Notes: generated from the sequence alone by a model not told the origin. Positions 1 to 5,235 are shown, numbered from the stretch's first letter. The stretch: 5,235 nt of DNA from Granulicella sp. UBA5172 (GCA_002413385.1 DHWW01000259.1:3973-9207), one strand, 5' to 3'. Numbers and translations are program-made.

Positions 1-324
1 CCCACCCACTAGCTACAATTGAAGTAGGGGACAATCCAACCGCATCGACCCAATACCGCCGATCGCCACAAGCACCACCTAACCCCAATGTCTTGAATAT
101 TTTGCCCGTAATGTCTCTGAATGCAACACGATCCACCCAAAAGCCCACAAGTCCGCCACGAACTCCCCTGGATAGAACACTTTGGGCGGAAAAGTATGGG
201 GGGGAGGGGAGGGCCCCCCTCCCCGGCATACAAGCCCAGAGAGGTCCGGATCGATGAGGACCATCCTCCAAACCATCCAACGCACCACCACCGCCCTGAG
301 GTTGATACACTCAACGCTGCAACC
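1..324. other. Intergenic region upstream of scpB, no convincing gene
   Basis: No frame here gives a protein-like sequence. The scpB frame is open back to 121 but its extra 68 residues are low-complexity Pro/His/Arg text, partly read through a G/C hairpin, and do not resemble an ScpB N-terminus. A second + frame is open from about 3 to 257 with similarly unlikely composition. scpA, the usual upstream partner, is not visible. The region holds the G-rich hairpin at 183-238 and a 5-bp hairpin at 301-315 (GTTGA/TCAAC) just before the scpB start. I found no promoter I would defend. Confidence 0.5.
183..238. repeat. Interrupted G-rich/C-rich palindrome upstream of scpB
   Basis: Nested inverted arms are visible: TGGGC (183-187) with GCCCA (234-238), GTATG (194-198) with CATAC (227-231), and an inner G-tract (198-213) facing a C-tract (214-224, CCCCCCTCCCC). 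The G-tract alone has four runs of at least three G with 1-2 base loops, so it also fits a G-quadruplex motif on the + (mRNA-like) strand. No T-tract follows, so it is not a classical intrinsic terminator. It may be a dispersed extragenic palindrome or a structured leader of scpB; that is inference, since only one copy is in the window. Confidence 0.5.
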
Positions 325-1374
325 ATGAGTCTTAAAGCCAAGATCGAAGCCGTCATCTACGCGTCCGAAGAGCCCGTCACCCTCGCCCAACTCACCGGCT
401 TGCTCGGTGAAGAAGGCCAGGCCGAGCTCGACACCCTCGCAGCCCAACAGCAGTCGCTCGCCCTCGAAGACGAGTCCGCCACGGACGCCGTAGCGTCAGC
501 CGACGAGTCCGGCGAAGACGAAGACGCCCTCAACGCCGAAACCCTCAACCCCACCGAAATCCTCGAACCCGAGCCCCCCACCGATCTGGGTGCCCCAGGT
601 CTCGCTTCTGAGACCTGGGCTGCGGCGGAATCCGAGCCAGCCGCCGAACCAGCCGCTCCGACCACCGAAGCTGAAATGGTCGAGCCCGTCATCGACGACA
701 AGAAGTTCGCCCGCGAGGCTGCCGCCGAGACCAAACTCCGCGAGCGCAAGCTCCGCGACTACTTCCGCTCCCTCCTCGACCAACTCATCGCCGACTACGC
801 CAACGGCGACCGCGGCCTCGAGATCCGCGAAGTCGCCGGCGGCTTCCGCCTCGGCACCAAAGCCGAGTATCACGACGCCGTCCGCGGCTTCGTCAAGAGC
901 CTCAAACCACCGCTAAAGCTCACCCTGCAGGCCCTCGAAACGCTCGCGGTCGTCGCCTACAAGCAGCCCGTCACCGCCCCCGAGGTCTCCGAAATCCGCG
1001 GCGTCGACTCCGCCGGCGTCCTCGGTTCGCTGCTCGCCCGCAAGCTCGTCACCACCGCCGGCCGCAAGCAGGTCATCGGCCGCCCCATCCTCTACAAGAC
1101 CACCAAGGACTTCCTCCTCCGCTTCGGCCTCAAGGACATCAACGAGCTCCCCAGCATCGAAGAGTTTGAAAAGATGGCCGGCGAACTCAACGAAGCCGTT
1201 CAGGAGGAGATCCAGATGGAATCCCACGAGCCCCGTCCCGAAGAGTCCGAAGAGTCAGGCGAGCCGCTCAACGAAGCTCCCGAAGCTCCCGTAGACCCCG
1301 AAGCCGACCCCACGTCCAGCGTCGAGGAGCCCAACACCGTCGCAACCCCCGAACCAGACGAGCCACTCAACTAA
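325..1374 (+). CDS. scpB: Segregation and condensation protein B (ScpB)
   Basis: ScpB is the dimeric winged-helix subunit that binds the kleisin ScpA and, with SMC, forms the bacterial condensin that compacts and segregates the chromosome. The 349-residue product starts with the typical first helix (MSLKAKIEAVIYASEEPVTL). It resumes the first winged-helix domain at about residues 125-180 (GLEIREVAGGFRLGT) and carries the family hallmark at about 198-276 (LQALETLAVVAYKQPVTAPE, then EIRGVDSAG, GRPILYKTT, FLLRFGLKDINELP). Typical ScpB proteins are about 180-200 residues. The excess comes from an acidic Glu/Ala/Pro linker at about residues 30-125, splitting the first domain, and an acidic Glu/Pro tail at about 290-349; both look disordered. 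The ATG at 325 is chosen because homology begins there. No clear Shine-Dalgarno precedes it, and an in-frame upstream start at 121 would add only non-conserved sequence. No scpA is visible in the preceding 324 bases. Confidence 0.93.
   Translation: MSLKAKIEAVIYASEEPVTLAQLTGLLGEEGQAELDTLAAQQQSLALEDESATDAVASADESGEDEDALNAETLNPTEILEPEPPTDLGAPGLASETWAAAESEPAAEPAAPTTEAEMVEPVIDDKKFAREAAAETKLRERKLRDYFRSLLDQLIADYANGDRGLEIREVAGGFRLGTKAEYHDAVRGFVKSLKPPLKLTLQALETLAVVAYKQPVTAPEVSEIRGVDSAGVLGSLLARKLVTTAGRKQVIGRPILYKTTKDFLLRFGLKDINELPSIEEFEKMAGELNEAVQEEIQMESHEPRPEESEESGEPLNEAPEAPVDPEADPTSSVEEPNTVATPEPDEPLN
594..619. repeat. Perfect 10-bp palindrome inside the scpB linker
   Basis: CCCAGGTCTC (594-603) and GAGACCTGGG (610-619) are exact reverse complements around the six-base loop GCTTCT. 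The element is translated in frame as roughly ScpB residues 90-99 (APGLASETWA), in the middle of the low-complexity acidic linker. Its local text, including a Trp codon, differs from the surrounding Glu/Ala/Pro codons. This suggests insertion of a small REP-like palindromic element into a tolerant part of the gene. Only the palindrome is directly seen; the insertion history is inference. Confidence 0.65.
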
Positions 1375-1392
1375 CCACGGGTCAAACGCCCG

Positions 1393-1409
1393 CCGTCCGC
1401 GCAGGACGG
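1393..1409. other. Short hairpin downstream of scpB
   Basis: CCGTCC (1393-1398) pairs with GGACGG (1404-1409) around a five-base loop, 18 bases after the scpB stop. Only a short T-run (1420-1423) follows, about ten bases further on, so it is at best a weak terminator or an mRNA-stabilising stem between scpB and the membrane-protein gene. Confidence 0.3.
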
Positions 1410-1461
1410 ACCTCGAACCTTTTGGGTTGTTCGTGCGTCTTATAAGCGTACGATCGTGTGC

Positions 1462-1467
1462 AAGAGG
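1462..1467 (+). promoter_or_regulatory. Ribosome binding site of the BI-1 family gene
   Basis: AAGAGG lies four bases before the ATG at 1472 and decides this start over the in-frame TTG at 1427, whose extra 15 residues are not family-like. Confidence 0.5.
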
Positions 1468-1471
1468 CTCT

Positions 1472-2167
1472 ATGGATAACCGCAATAATCCCATCATCAT
1501 CGACGGTCGCAACGGCAACCGCACCAGCTTCGGAGCCGTGCCCCAATCCCGCACCGCCTCCTCGCTGCTCAGTCAGGTGCTGGTCATCGCGTCGCTGGGT
1601 TTCTTCACCTCTGCGGTAGGCGTCTACCTCGCTCCACCGGCCTTCGCCGGTGGAGTCTTTTGGATCTGTGTCATCGCAACCTTCGCGCTGATCTTCGCCA
1701 TCCGCGCTACACGCAACAACCCAATGCTTTCCTTCAGCCTCTTCCTTCTGCTGGCGCTGGCCATGGGCTTTGAGATCAGCCCCTGGATCAACATGCTGCT
1801 GCACACCGGCCACAGCAATGCGGTCTTCAATGCCGCACTGACCACCGCAGTAGGCATGGGCTGCCTCGGCATCGGCGCACAGATCTTCACCTTCGACTAT
1901 CGCCGCGTGCAGAACTATGCGTTCGCCGCGCTCCTCGTCCTGGTGCTTGCCGGCGTCCTCAGCATGTTCTTCCACTTCGTCAGCCCGAACTTCTACTCCT
2001 ACGCCACGCTGGCCATCTTCAGCGTGCTCGTCGTCGTAGACTTCATGCGCATTCGCCAGGGCGGAGACGGAGCAACGCCCGTCGAACTCGCACTGAGCAT
2101 CTACCTTGACGGCATCAACATCTTCCTCGCCCTCACCCAGCTCTTCTCCGGCGGCCGCCGCGACTAA
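1472..2167 (+). CDS. Bax inhibitor-1/YccA family integral membrane protein
   Basis: The 231-residue protein has a polar N-terminus (1-30) followed by about seven hydrophobic segments, near residues 32-54, 58-78, 86-110, 117-141, 148-170, 173-193 and 204-225. The family signature is in the last two: an Asp at the end of helix six (VVVDFMRI, D190) and the C-terminal motif SIYLDGINIFLALTQLF (D213). These match the paired aspartates that form the pH/calcium-sensing centre described for the bacterial homologue YetJ. Known family members act in the inner membrane as calcium-leak channels or as partners of FtsH-type proteases; which applies here cannot be read from the sequence. It sits 97 bases after scpB on the same strand, so co-transcription is possible. 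It converges with the cupin gene, with stop codons 30 bases apart. The length (231) is normal for the family. Confidence 0.88.
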   Translation: MDNRNNPIIIDGRNGNRTSFGAVPQSRTASSLLSQVLVIASLGFFTSAVGVYLAPPAFAGGVFWICVIATFALIFAIRATRNNPMLSFSLFLLLALAMGFEISPWINMLLHTGHSNAVFNAALTTAVGMGCLGIGAQIFTFDYRRVQNYAFAALLVLVLAGVLSMFFHFVSPNFYSYATLAIFSVLVVVDFMRIRQGGDGATPVELALSIYLDGINIFLALTQLFSGGRRD

Positions 2168-2197
2168 GGTCCCGGGCCACTCCGGTCGCAAGCCATC

Positions 2198-2608
2198 TCA
2201 GCCCCAGGCGTCATCTGGCAGGTTCACAACAATCGGCTCCCGCGAACTCCGAACCACAACCCAGCGAAAGGGTGTCTCCGCCGACGGATTCAGCTCCTGG
2301 TGAACCAACCACGCCGGAACATGCAGAAAGTCGCCCTCTCGCACCGTTGCCGACTGCGAGCCGTTGTCTCCCCATCGCACCAGCGCCTCGCCCTCCAGCA
2401 CATACACGACCGTTTCCTGTTCGCCATGGTGGTGAATTCCCGTCCGTGCTCCCGGCTCAACCAGAAACGTCCCCGCCCATAGGCTCGAAGCAATCTGCTG
2501 TTTCCCGGGAATGGCCGCCAGCCGCGTCGATCCCGAGGTCTGTAGCGTTGCTGACTCAAATGCGGCAGGTCGGACGATGCTGATCGTAGCTGGCTTCGAA
2601 TGATTCAT
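2198..2608 (-). CDS. Small single-domain cupin protein
   Basis: The 136-residue product has both cupin motifs. Motif 1 is G53-X5-H59-X-H61-X3-E65 followed by VLEG (residues 70-73). Motif 2 is G92-X5-P98-X4-H103-X3-N107. His59, His61, Glu65 and His103 are the expected metal ligands, so a metal-binding beta-barrel is well supported. The substrate is unknown: such small cupins include sugar-binding proteins, dioxygenases and stress or sensor proteins. No signal peptide is seen, so it is probably cytoplasmic. The start is uncertain: the frame is open far upstream as antisense to rluB. I prefer the ATG at 2608 (MNHSKPATISIV); an in-frame ATG at 2674 would add 22 residues. Neither has a clear Shine-Dalgarno. 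The gene is convergent with the BI-1 gene and divergent from rluB across about 126 bases, which should hold both promoters. Confidence 0.82.
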   Translation of the reverse strand: MNHSKPATISIVRPAAFESATLQTSGSTRLAAIPGKQQIASSLWAGTFLVEPGARTGIHHHGEQETVVYVLEGEALVRWGDNGSQSATVREGDFLHVPAWLVHQELNPSAETPFRWVVVRSSREPIVVNLPDDAWG

Positions 2609-2734
2609 ATCTAGTCGATGCTTTGGATCGGTAGAAGTCGCAACCCAGGCATGCAAACTGTCGAAAGGACCCATCGCGTAGACTAAGAGAGGCTTCTGCA
2701 CGTTTAGCCACCCAACCAGATCGTCCCGACCGCG

Positions 2735-3724
2735 ATGAGCCGTTCCGCAGTCAGAAAGCCCAACACCAAGAGCAAGCCCCCCACCCCCAAGCCACAAGAC
2801 TCCGACGCCCCCCGCGGCGACCGTCTCCAGAAGATCCTCGCCCAGGCCGGCATTGCCAGCCGCCGAGCAGCCGAGGCCATCATCCTCGAAGGCCGCGTCA
2901 TCGTCAACGGCCAGGTCGTCACCGAGCTCGGCACACGCGCCGACGTCACCCGCGACCACATCCGCGTCGATGGCAAACTCCTCCACGGCCCCGAGCCCAC
3001 CAAGTACTTCATGGTCAACAAGCCCCGCGGCTACGTCACCACGCTGGACGACCCCGAGCACCGCCCCACCGTCATGCAGCTCCTCGGCCAGGACAAGCAA
3101 AGGCAGGCCTACGGCGAACACTCCACCCTCCCCCGCCTCTACCCCGTCGGCCGCCTCGACTACCTCAGCGAGGGCCTCCTCCTCATGACCAACGACGGCG
3201 ACCTCGCCAACAAGCTCTCCAAGGCCGCCACCGGAGTCCTCAAAACCTACCTCGTCAAAGTCTCCGGCGCCCCCACCGACGCAGCCATCGACCAGCTCCG
3301 CCGCGGCATCATGATCGACCGCGGCCGCCTCGCCGACACGCGCAGCACTGGCCGCCGCGACCGCGTCCTCACCCAACCCGCCAAGATCGAGCAGGTCCGC
3401 CGCGGCGAAAACCCCTGGTTCGAAGTCACCCTCACCGAAGGCCGCAACCGCCAGCTTCGCAAGATGTTCGAAGAGATCGGCCACCACGTAGAAAAAATCC
3501 GCCGCATCGGCTACGGGGCCTTGACCCTCGACGTCCCGCCCGGAGGCTTCCGCGAGCTCCTCCCCGGCGAAGTCCAGGCCCTCAATCGCGCGGCGGCTGG
3601 CAAGAAGGTAGAACGCAAGAAAGTCCTTCCCGAAGCCGCGCAACTCAAGAAGCCCGTCCCGCCAAAGCGCAAATTTACGCCCAAAGCACCCGGCTTCGGC
3701 GGCCCTCCGCGCAAGCGCTCCTAA
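2735..3724 (+). CDS. rluB: 23S rRNA pseudouridine synthase, RluB type
   Basis: This enzyme isomerises a uridine to pseudouridine in the large-subunit rRNA (the family site is U2605 in E. coli numbering). The 329-residue protein has a Lys/Pro-rich lead (1-26) and an S4 RNA-binding domain at about 28-85 (RLQKILAQAGIASRRAAEAI). The RsuA/RluB catalytic domain follows at about 88-280. The active-site motif is PVGRLDYLSEGLLLMTNDG, with catalytic Asp142, and the C-terminal family motif is TEGRNRQLRKMFEEIGHHVE (234-253). The RluB assignment over RluE/RluF/RsuA rests on the S4 domain and the overall motif pattern, and is supported by proximity to scpB, a common partner. Residues about 285-329 form a basic Lys/Arg/Pro tail that probably binds RNA non-specifically. 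The ATG at 2735 has no recognisable Shine-Dalgarno, so the N-terminal 20 residues are the least certain part. Confidence 0.93.
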   Translation: MSRSAVRKPNTKSKPPTPKPQDSDAPRGDRLQKILAQAGIASRRAAEAIILEGRVIVNGQVVTELGTRADVTRDHIRVDGKLLHGPEPTKYFMVNKPRGYVTTLDDPEHRPTVMQLLGQDKQRQAYGEHSTLPRLYPVGRLDYLSEGLLLMTNDGDLANKLSKAATGVLKTYLVKVSGAPTDAAIDQLRRGIMIDRGRLADTRSTGRRDRVLTQPAKIEQVRRGENPWFEVTLTEGRNRQLRKMFEEIGHHVEKIRRIGYGALTLDVPPGGFRELLPGEVQALNRAAAGKKVERKKVLPEAAQLKKPVPPKRKFTPKAPGFGGPPRKRS

Positions 3725-3736
3725 CCCACAGATTAA

Positions 3737-3755
3737 GTGAGCTATATTGGCTCAC
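3737..3755. other. Hairpin downstream of rluB
   Basis: GTGAGC (3737-3742) pairs with GCTCAC (3750-3755) around a seven-base AT-rich loop, 12 bases after the rluB stop. No T-tract follows, so termination on the + strand is doubtful. The loop includes TATATT, which could be a -10 element for the downstream gene, but I see no matching -35. Confidence 0.3.
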
Positions 3756-3817
3756 ATCAGGGCATTTCCCCGCCTCCCATAGCAACGAATCCCTCCCCCC
3801 GCGCACTCCTACCTTGT

Positions 3818-3822
3818 GAGGT
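3818..3822 (+). promoter_or_regulatory. Ribosome binding site of the upstream secreted paralogue
   Basis: GAGGT lies eight bases before the ATG at 3831. The string GAGGTACT here recurs in front of the sister gene (4357-4364), so the leader is part of the duplicated unit. This favours ATG 3831 over the in-frame GTG at 3816, which overlaps the site. Confidence 0.6.
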
Positions 3823-3830
3823 ACTCTTCC

Positions 3831-4251
3831 ATGCGCAGCATCAAGTACGGTCTTATGGCCGCGGCCGCAGCAGCTGTTTTCCTGCTCATGCCGGCAACTC
3901 CTTCCCACGCCCAGGTTTCTATCGGCGTCCAGTTCGGCCCTGAGCCAAGCTGCCCATACGGCTACTACCGACTACGCCCCCTACAACTGCGTGCCCGATG
4001 GGTACTACGGGCCGGAGTGGTTTAACGGAGGTGTCTTCATCGGTGCGGGTCACTGGTTTCACGGCCGTTCCAACTTCCATGGCAACGTGAACAACCGCTA
4101 CGATCCCCAGCACGGCTACAAGGGCCGTGCGCCCCAACGCGGCGAAGCTCCGTCTCACCAGGGCGCAGCAAGGAGATTCAAGGGCAATGAATCTCGCGAC
4201 GGCCAAGGCCACGCTACAGCCAACAACCACGGCGGCCACCCACACGATTAA
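3831..4251 (+). pseudogene. Small secreted Tyr/Gly-rich protein, copy 1, broken by a +1 frameshift
   Basis: The first frame encodes a clear signal peptide (residues 1-27, cleavage likely after SHA before Gln28), then QVSIGVQFGPEPSCPYGYY. It then derails into an Arg/Leu-rich nonsense tail ending at a TAA at 4023-4025 (64 residues). The next frame resumes exactly the pattern of the sister gene: DYAPYNCVPDGYYGPEWF, GGVFIGAGHWFHG, then a polar His/Gly/Asn-rich tail to the TAA at 4249-4251. One extra C at about 3968-3969 (TACTAC-C-GACTAC) explains the break; removing it gives one 139-residue protein matching the sister throughout. The leader and a strong terminator are intact. The site does not look like a known programmed shift. 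A recent inactivating mutation or a sequencing error are the main alternatives. I do not recognise a characterised family; export across the inner membrane is the only firm functional statement. Confidence 0.75.
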
Positions 4252-4273
4252 TCGTCGCTGAACCCAGTCCATC

Positions 4274-4308
4274 AAGCCCCTATGTCGTCAATGGCATAGG
4301 GGCTTTTT
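4274..4308 (+). terminator. Intrinsic terminator after copy 1
   Basis: AAGCCCCTATG (4274-4284) pairs perfectly with CATAGGGGCTT (4295-4305) around a ten-base loop, and five T (4304-4308) follow directly. It lies 22 bases after the stop codon and separates the two paralogues into independent transcripts. Confidence 0.9.
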
Positions 4309-4331
4309 AGGTCACGTCTGCAACGTTTCGT

Positions 4332-4337
4332 TATGAT
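4332..4337 (+). promoter_or_regulatory. Possible -10 element of copy 2
   Basis: TATGAT matches the sigma-70 -10 consensus at five of six positions and sits 28 bases before the ATG at 4366, just after the preceding terminator, where a promoter is needed. No good -35 hexamer is seen around 4309-4314, so this is tentative. Confidence 0.35.
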
Positions 4338-4354
4338 TAGGGTTCTTACTCACC

Positions 4355-4360
4355 GGAGGT
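4355..4360 (+). promoter_or_regulatory. Strong ribosome binding site of copy 2
   Basis: GGAGGT is a near-perfect Shine-Dalgarno five bases before the ATG at 4366. It decides that start over the in-frame ATT at 4333 and ATG-less upstream codons. It contrasts with the absence of any clear site before scpB and rluB, suggesting strong expression of the secreted protein. Confidence 0.75.
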
Positions 4361-4365
4361 ACTTT

Positions 4366-4803
4366 ATGCGCGGAATCAAGACTCTTCTCGTCACAGCAGC
4401 AGCCGCATTCCTGCTCACCCCAACCCTCAAGGCGGACGCCCAGATCTCTTTCGGCGTCCATATCGGTGGCCCGGCTCCTGTCTGCCCCTATGGCTACTTT
4501 GACTATGCACCTTACAACTGCTCACCCTACGGCTACTATGGGCCACAGTGGTTTCAAGGCGGCGTCTTCCTCGGTGCCGGTCCCTGGTTCCGCGGCCCTC
4601 GCGGCTTCTATGCTCCTATCAACCGTGATTTTGACCCACGCTTCGGCTATCGCGGCCGCTTCCCCGAGCACGGCAGATATCGTGATCCAGACGACCACTT
4701 CCGAGGCTTTCGCGGCAACTACGAGCGCGATGGCCGAGGACACGAGCGCAACTATCGCCACGATAACGGCCGCAGACATGACAACGGCCGCAGACACGAC
4801 TAA
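4366..4803 (+). CDS. Small secreted Tyr/Gly-rich protein, copy 2 (intact)
   Basis: The 145-residue product starts with a Sec-type signal peptide (basic MRGIK, hydrophobic core 7-21, likely cleavage after ADA before Gln26). The mature part has three blocks. Residues 36-63 are an aromatic block with two cysteines, CPYGYFDYAPYNC then YGYYGPQWF (Cys40-X11-Cys52), which could form a disulfide in the periplasm. Residues 64-82 are a GGVFLGAGPWFRG block. Residues 86-145 are an Arg/Asp/His/Gly-rich tail ending in RHDNGR repeats. There is no enzyme motif, lipobox or transmembrane helix after the signal. I do not recognise a named family. The composition suggests an envelope or extracellular structural or metal-binding protein, which is inference only. 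It is a tandem paralogue of the broken copy 1 and has its own leader and terminator. Confidence 0.85.
   Translation: MRGIKTLLVTAAAAFLLTPTLKADAQISFGVHIGGPAPVCPYGYFDYAPYNCSPYGYYGPQWFQGGVFLGAGPWFRGPRGFYAPINRDFDPRFGYRGRFPEHGRYRDPDDHFRGFRGNYERDGRGHERNYRHDNGRRHDNGRRHD
4759..4794 (+). repeat. Two 18-base direct repeats at the end of copy 2
   Basis: Two consecutive 18-base units (4759-4776 and 4777-4794) differ at two positions and each encodes HDNGRR; a third partial unit (CACGAC) runs into the stop codon. This is an in-frame tandem repeat that could expand or contract by slippage without breaking the gene. Copy 1 lacks it. Confidence 0.75.
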
Positions 4804-4822
4804 CAAGCAGCCCACATCGATC

Positions 4823-4858
4823 AGCCCTGCGAAGGATGCACCCTTCCGCAGGGCTTTT
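4823..4858 (+). terminator. Intrinsic terminator after copy 2
   Basis: AGCCCTGC (4823-4830) pairs with GCAGGGCT (4848-4855), and GAAGG (4831-4835) pairs with CCTTC (4842-4846), with one bulged C at 4847 and a six-base loop. Four T follow at 4855-4858. The stem lies between convergent genes but has a T-tract only on the + side, so it serves copy 2. Confidence 0.85.
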
Positions 4859-4887
4859 CTATGTCTACCGCGCACCCCGTCGGCTTC

Positions 4888-5235
4888 TCACTGCTTCGCC
4901 TCTGCCTTCTGCGCCGAATCCTCCTGCGCCGCCAGCCACGGCAGCAGCTTCGCCGCCACCAGCACCGCGCCATCGTCCGACAGATGAATCCCATCCTGCT
5001 TGCGCAGCCGCGCCATCGTTCCATGAACCTCGCCATACGCATTGAAACGGCCCCCCGCATCCCCCACAAGCCCCGCCGTGCTGTACCAGACAGCCTGCCG
5101 CGACGCCTTCACCACCGCATAGTCAATCCGGTTGATGAGCGTAATCCTCGCATCGTACGCATCCGACTCCATCGGCGGCAGTTCGACCCACACCACCGTC
5201 GCTCCCCCCGCCTCCAGCAGAGCAAGAAACGCCTC
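4888..5235 (-). CDS. SGNH/GDSL-type hydrolase, DUF459-like, C-terminal part
   Basis: This frame is open through the window edge, so the N-terminal part, including the catalytic Ser block, is missing. The visible 115 residues show the C-terminal half of an SGNH hydrolase. A core strand reads VVWVELPPMESDAYDARI, followed by LINRIDYAVV, a Gly-rich stretch (GDAGGRFNAYG), and the block V motif RKQDGIHLSDDGAVLVAAKL. In that motif the Asp and His of DGIH (fragment residues 81 and 84) are the expected catalytic Asp-His pair. The strand and motif spacing resemble the DUF459 subgroup, often envelope-associated esterases or acyl-group hydrolases; the substrate is unknown. The product ends in an Ala/Lys/Glu tail at a TGA (4890-4888). 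The GTG at 5196 should not be taken as the start, because the reading frame and homology-like sequence continue upstream of it. Confidence 0.8.
   Translation of the reverse strand, partial: EAFLALLEAGGATVVWVELPPMESDAYDARITLINRIDYAVVKASRQAVWYSTAGLVGDAGGRFNAYGEVHGTMARLRKQDGIHLSDDGAVLVAAKLLPWLAAQEDSAQKAEAKQ

Noticed and set aside
121..324. N-terminal extension of scpB by 68 codons
   Set aside because: It is low-complexity, read through a G/C hairpin, with no ribosome binding site, while ScpB homology starts cleanly at the ATG at 325.
1382..2191. 269-codon minus-strand open frame opposite the BI-1 gene, longer than the + strand gene
   Set aside because: The + strand has seven hydrophobic segments, the paired aspartates and a ribosome binding site. 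The minus frame is Glu/Asp/Gly-rich without any recognisable domain.
2674..3643. Long minus-strand open frame continuous with the cupin and running antisense through most of rluB
   Set aside because: It is an antisense shadow of the GC-rich rluB codons, with Gly/Ala/Glu/Asp/Val-biased low-information sequence and no domain. Only the part from about 2608 downward carries cupin motifs.
3960..3975. Programmed +1 ribosomal frameshift joining the two halves of copy 1
   Set aside because: There is no slippery heptamer, no stop codon at the shift site and no internal Shine-Dalgarno-like stimulator. The sister gene makes the same protein without a shift. A mutation or sequencing error is simpler.
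3919..4275. Uninterrupted 118-codon minus-strand frame across the frameshifted copy 1
   Set aside because: It has Val/Ala/Arg-rich shadow composition and runs antisense through the terminator stem. The + strand paralogue comparison explains the coding signal completely.
4466..4987. 173-codon + frame overlapping copy 2 and the hydrolase
   Set aside because: It is Ser/Thr/Ala-rich out-of-frame translation that reads through the intrinsic terminator, and it has no start signal.
1..5235. CRISPR array, tRNA, insertion sequence or defence island
   Set aside because: No regularly spaced repeats, cloverleaf-like segments, transposase motifs or target-site duplications were seen. The only repeats are the palindromes and the short tandem units listed.

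Overview
The window looks like chromosomal DNA from a GC-rich Acidobacteriota species (Terriglobia; Granulicella/Edaphobacter/Terriglobus-like). This placement is an inference. It rests on the GC-rich, C-ending codons of the housekeeping genes, the long acidic insert in ScpB, GC-rich palindromes in and beside genes, and small secreted Tyr/Gly/His-rich proteins of a kind I associate with this phylum. No rRNA or other phylogenetic marker is present.

Left part (1-2167, + strand): 324 bases without a convincing gene hold a G-rich/C-rich hairpin. Then comes scpB (325-1374), the winged-helix kleisin-partner subunit of the SMC-ScpAB condensin, with an unusually long acidic linker that contains a perfect 10-bp palindrome. 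Next is a seven-helix-type Bax inhibitor-1/YccA-family membrane protein (1472-2167).

Middle (2198-3724): a small single-domain cupin lies on the minus strand, convergent with the BI-1 gene and divergent from rluB. rluB (2735-3724) encodes the large-subunit rRNA pseudouridine synthase. scpB and rluB are commonly neighbours in bacteria; here the pair is kept on one strand but split by the membrane protein and the antisense cupin.

Right part (3725-4860): a tandem pair of paralogous genes encodes small secreted proteins, each with a signal peptide, a Cys-X11-Cys Tyr/Gly block and a polar tail, and each followed by its own intrinsic terminator. The upstream copy has a +1 frameshift at about 3969, shown by alignment with its intact sister; the downstream copy (4366-4803) is intact. 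The window ends in the C-terminal part of a minus-strand SGNH/GDSL-type (DUF459-like) hydrolase (4888-5235).

The most interesting items are the undescribed tandem secreted family with its frameshifted member, the palindrome inside the ScpB linker, and the G-tract hairpin upstream of scpB. I found no CRISPR array, RNA gene, insertion sequence or defence system.
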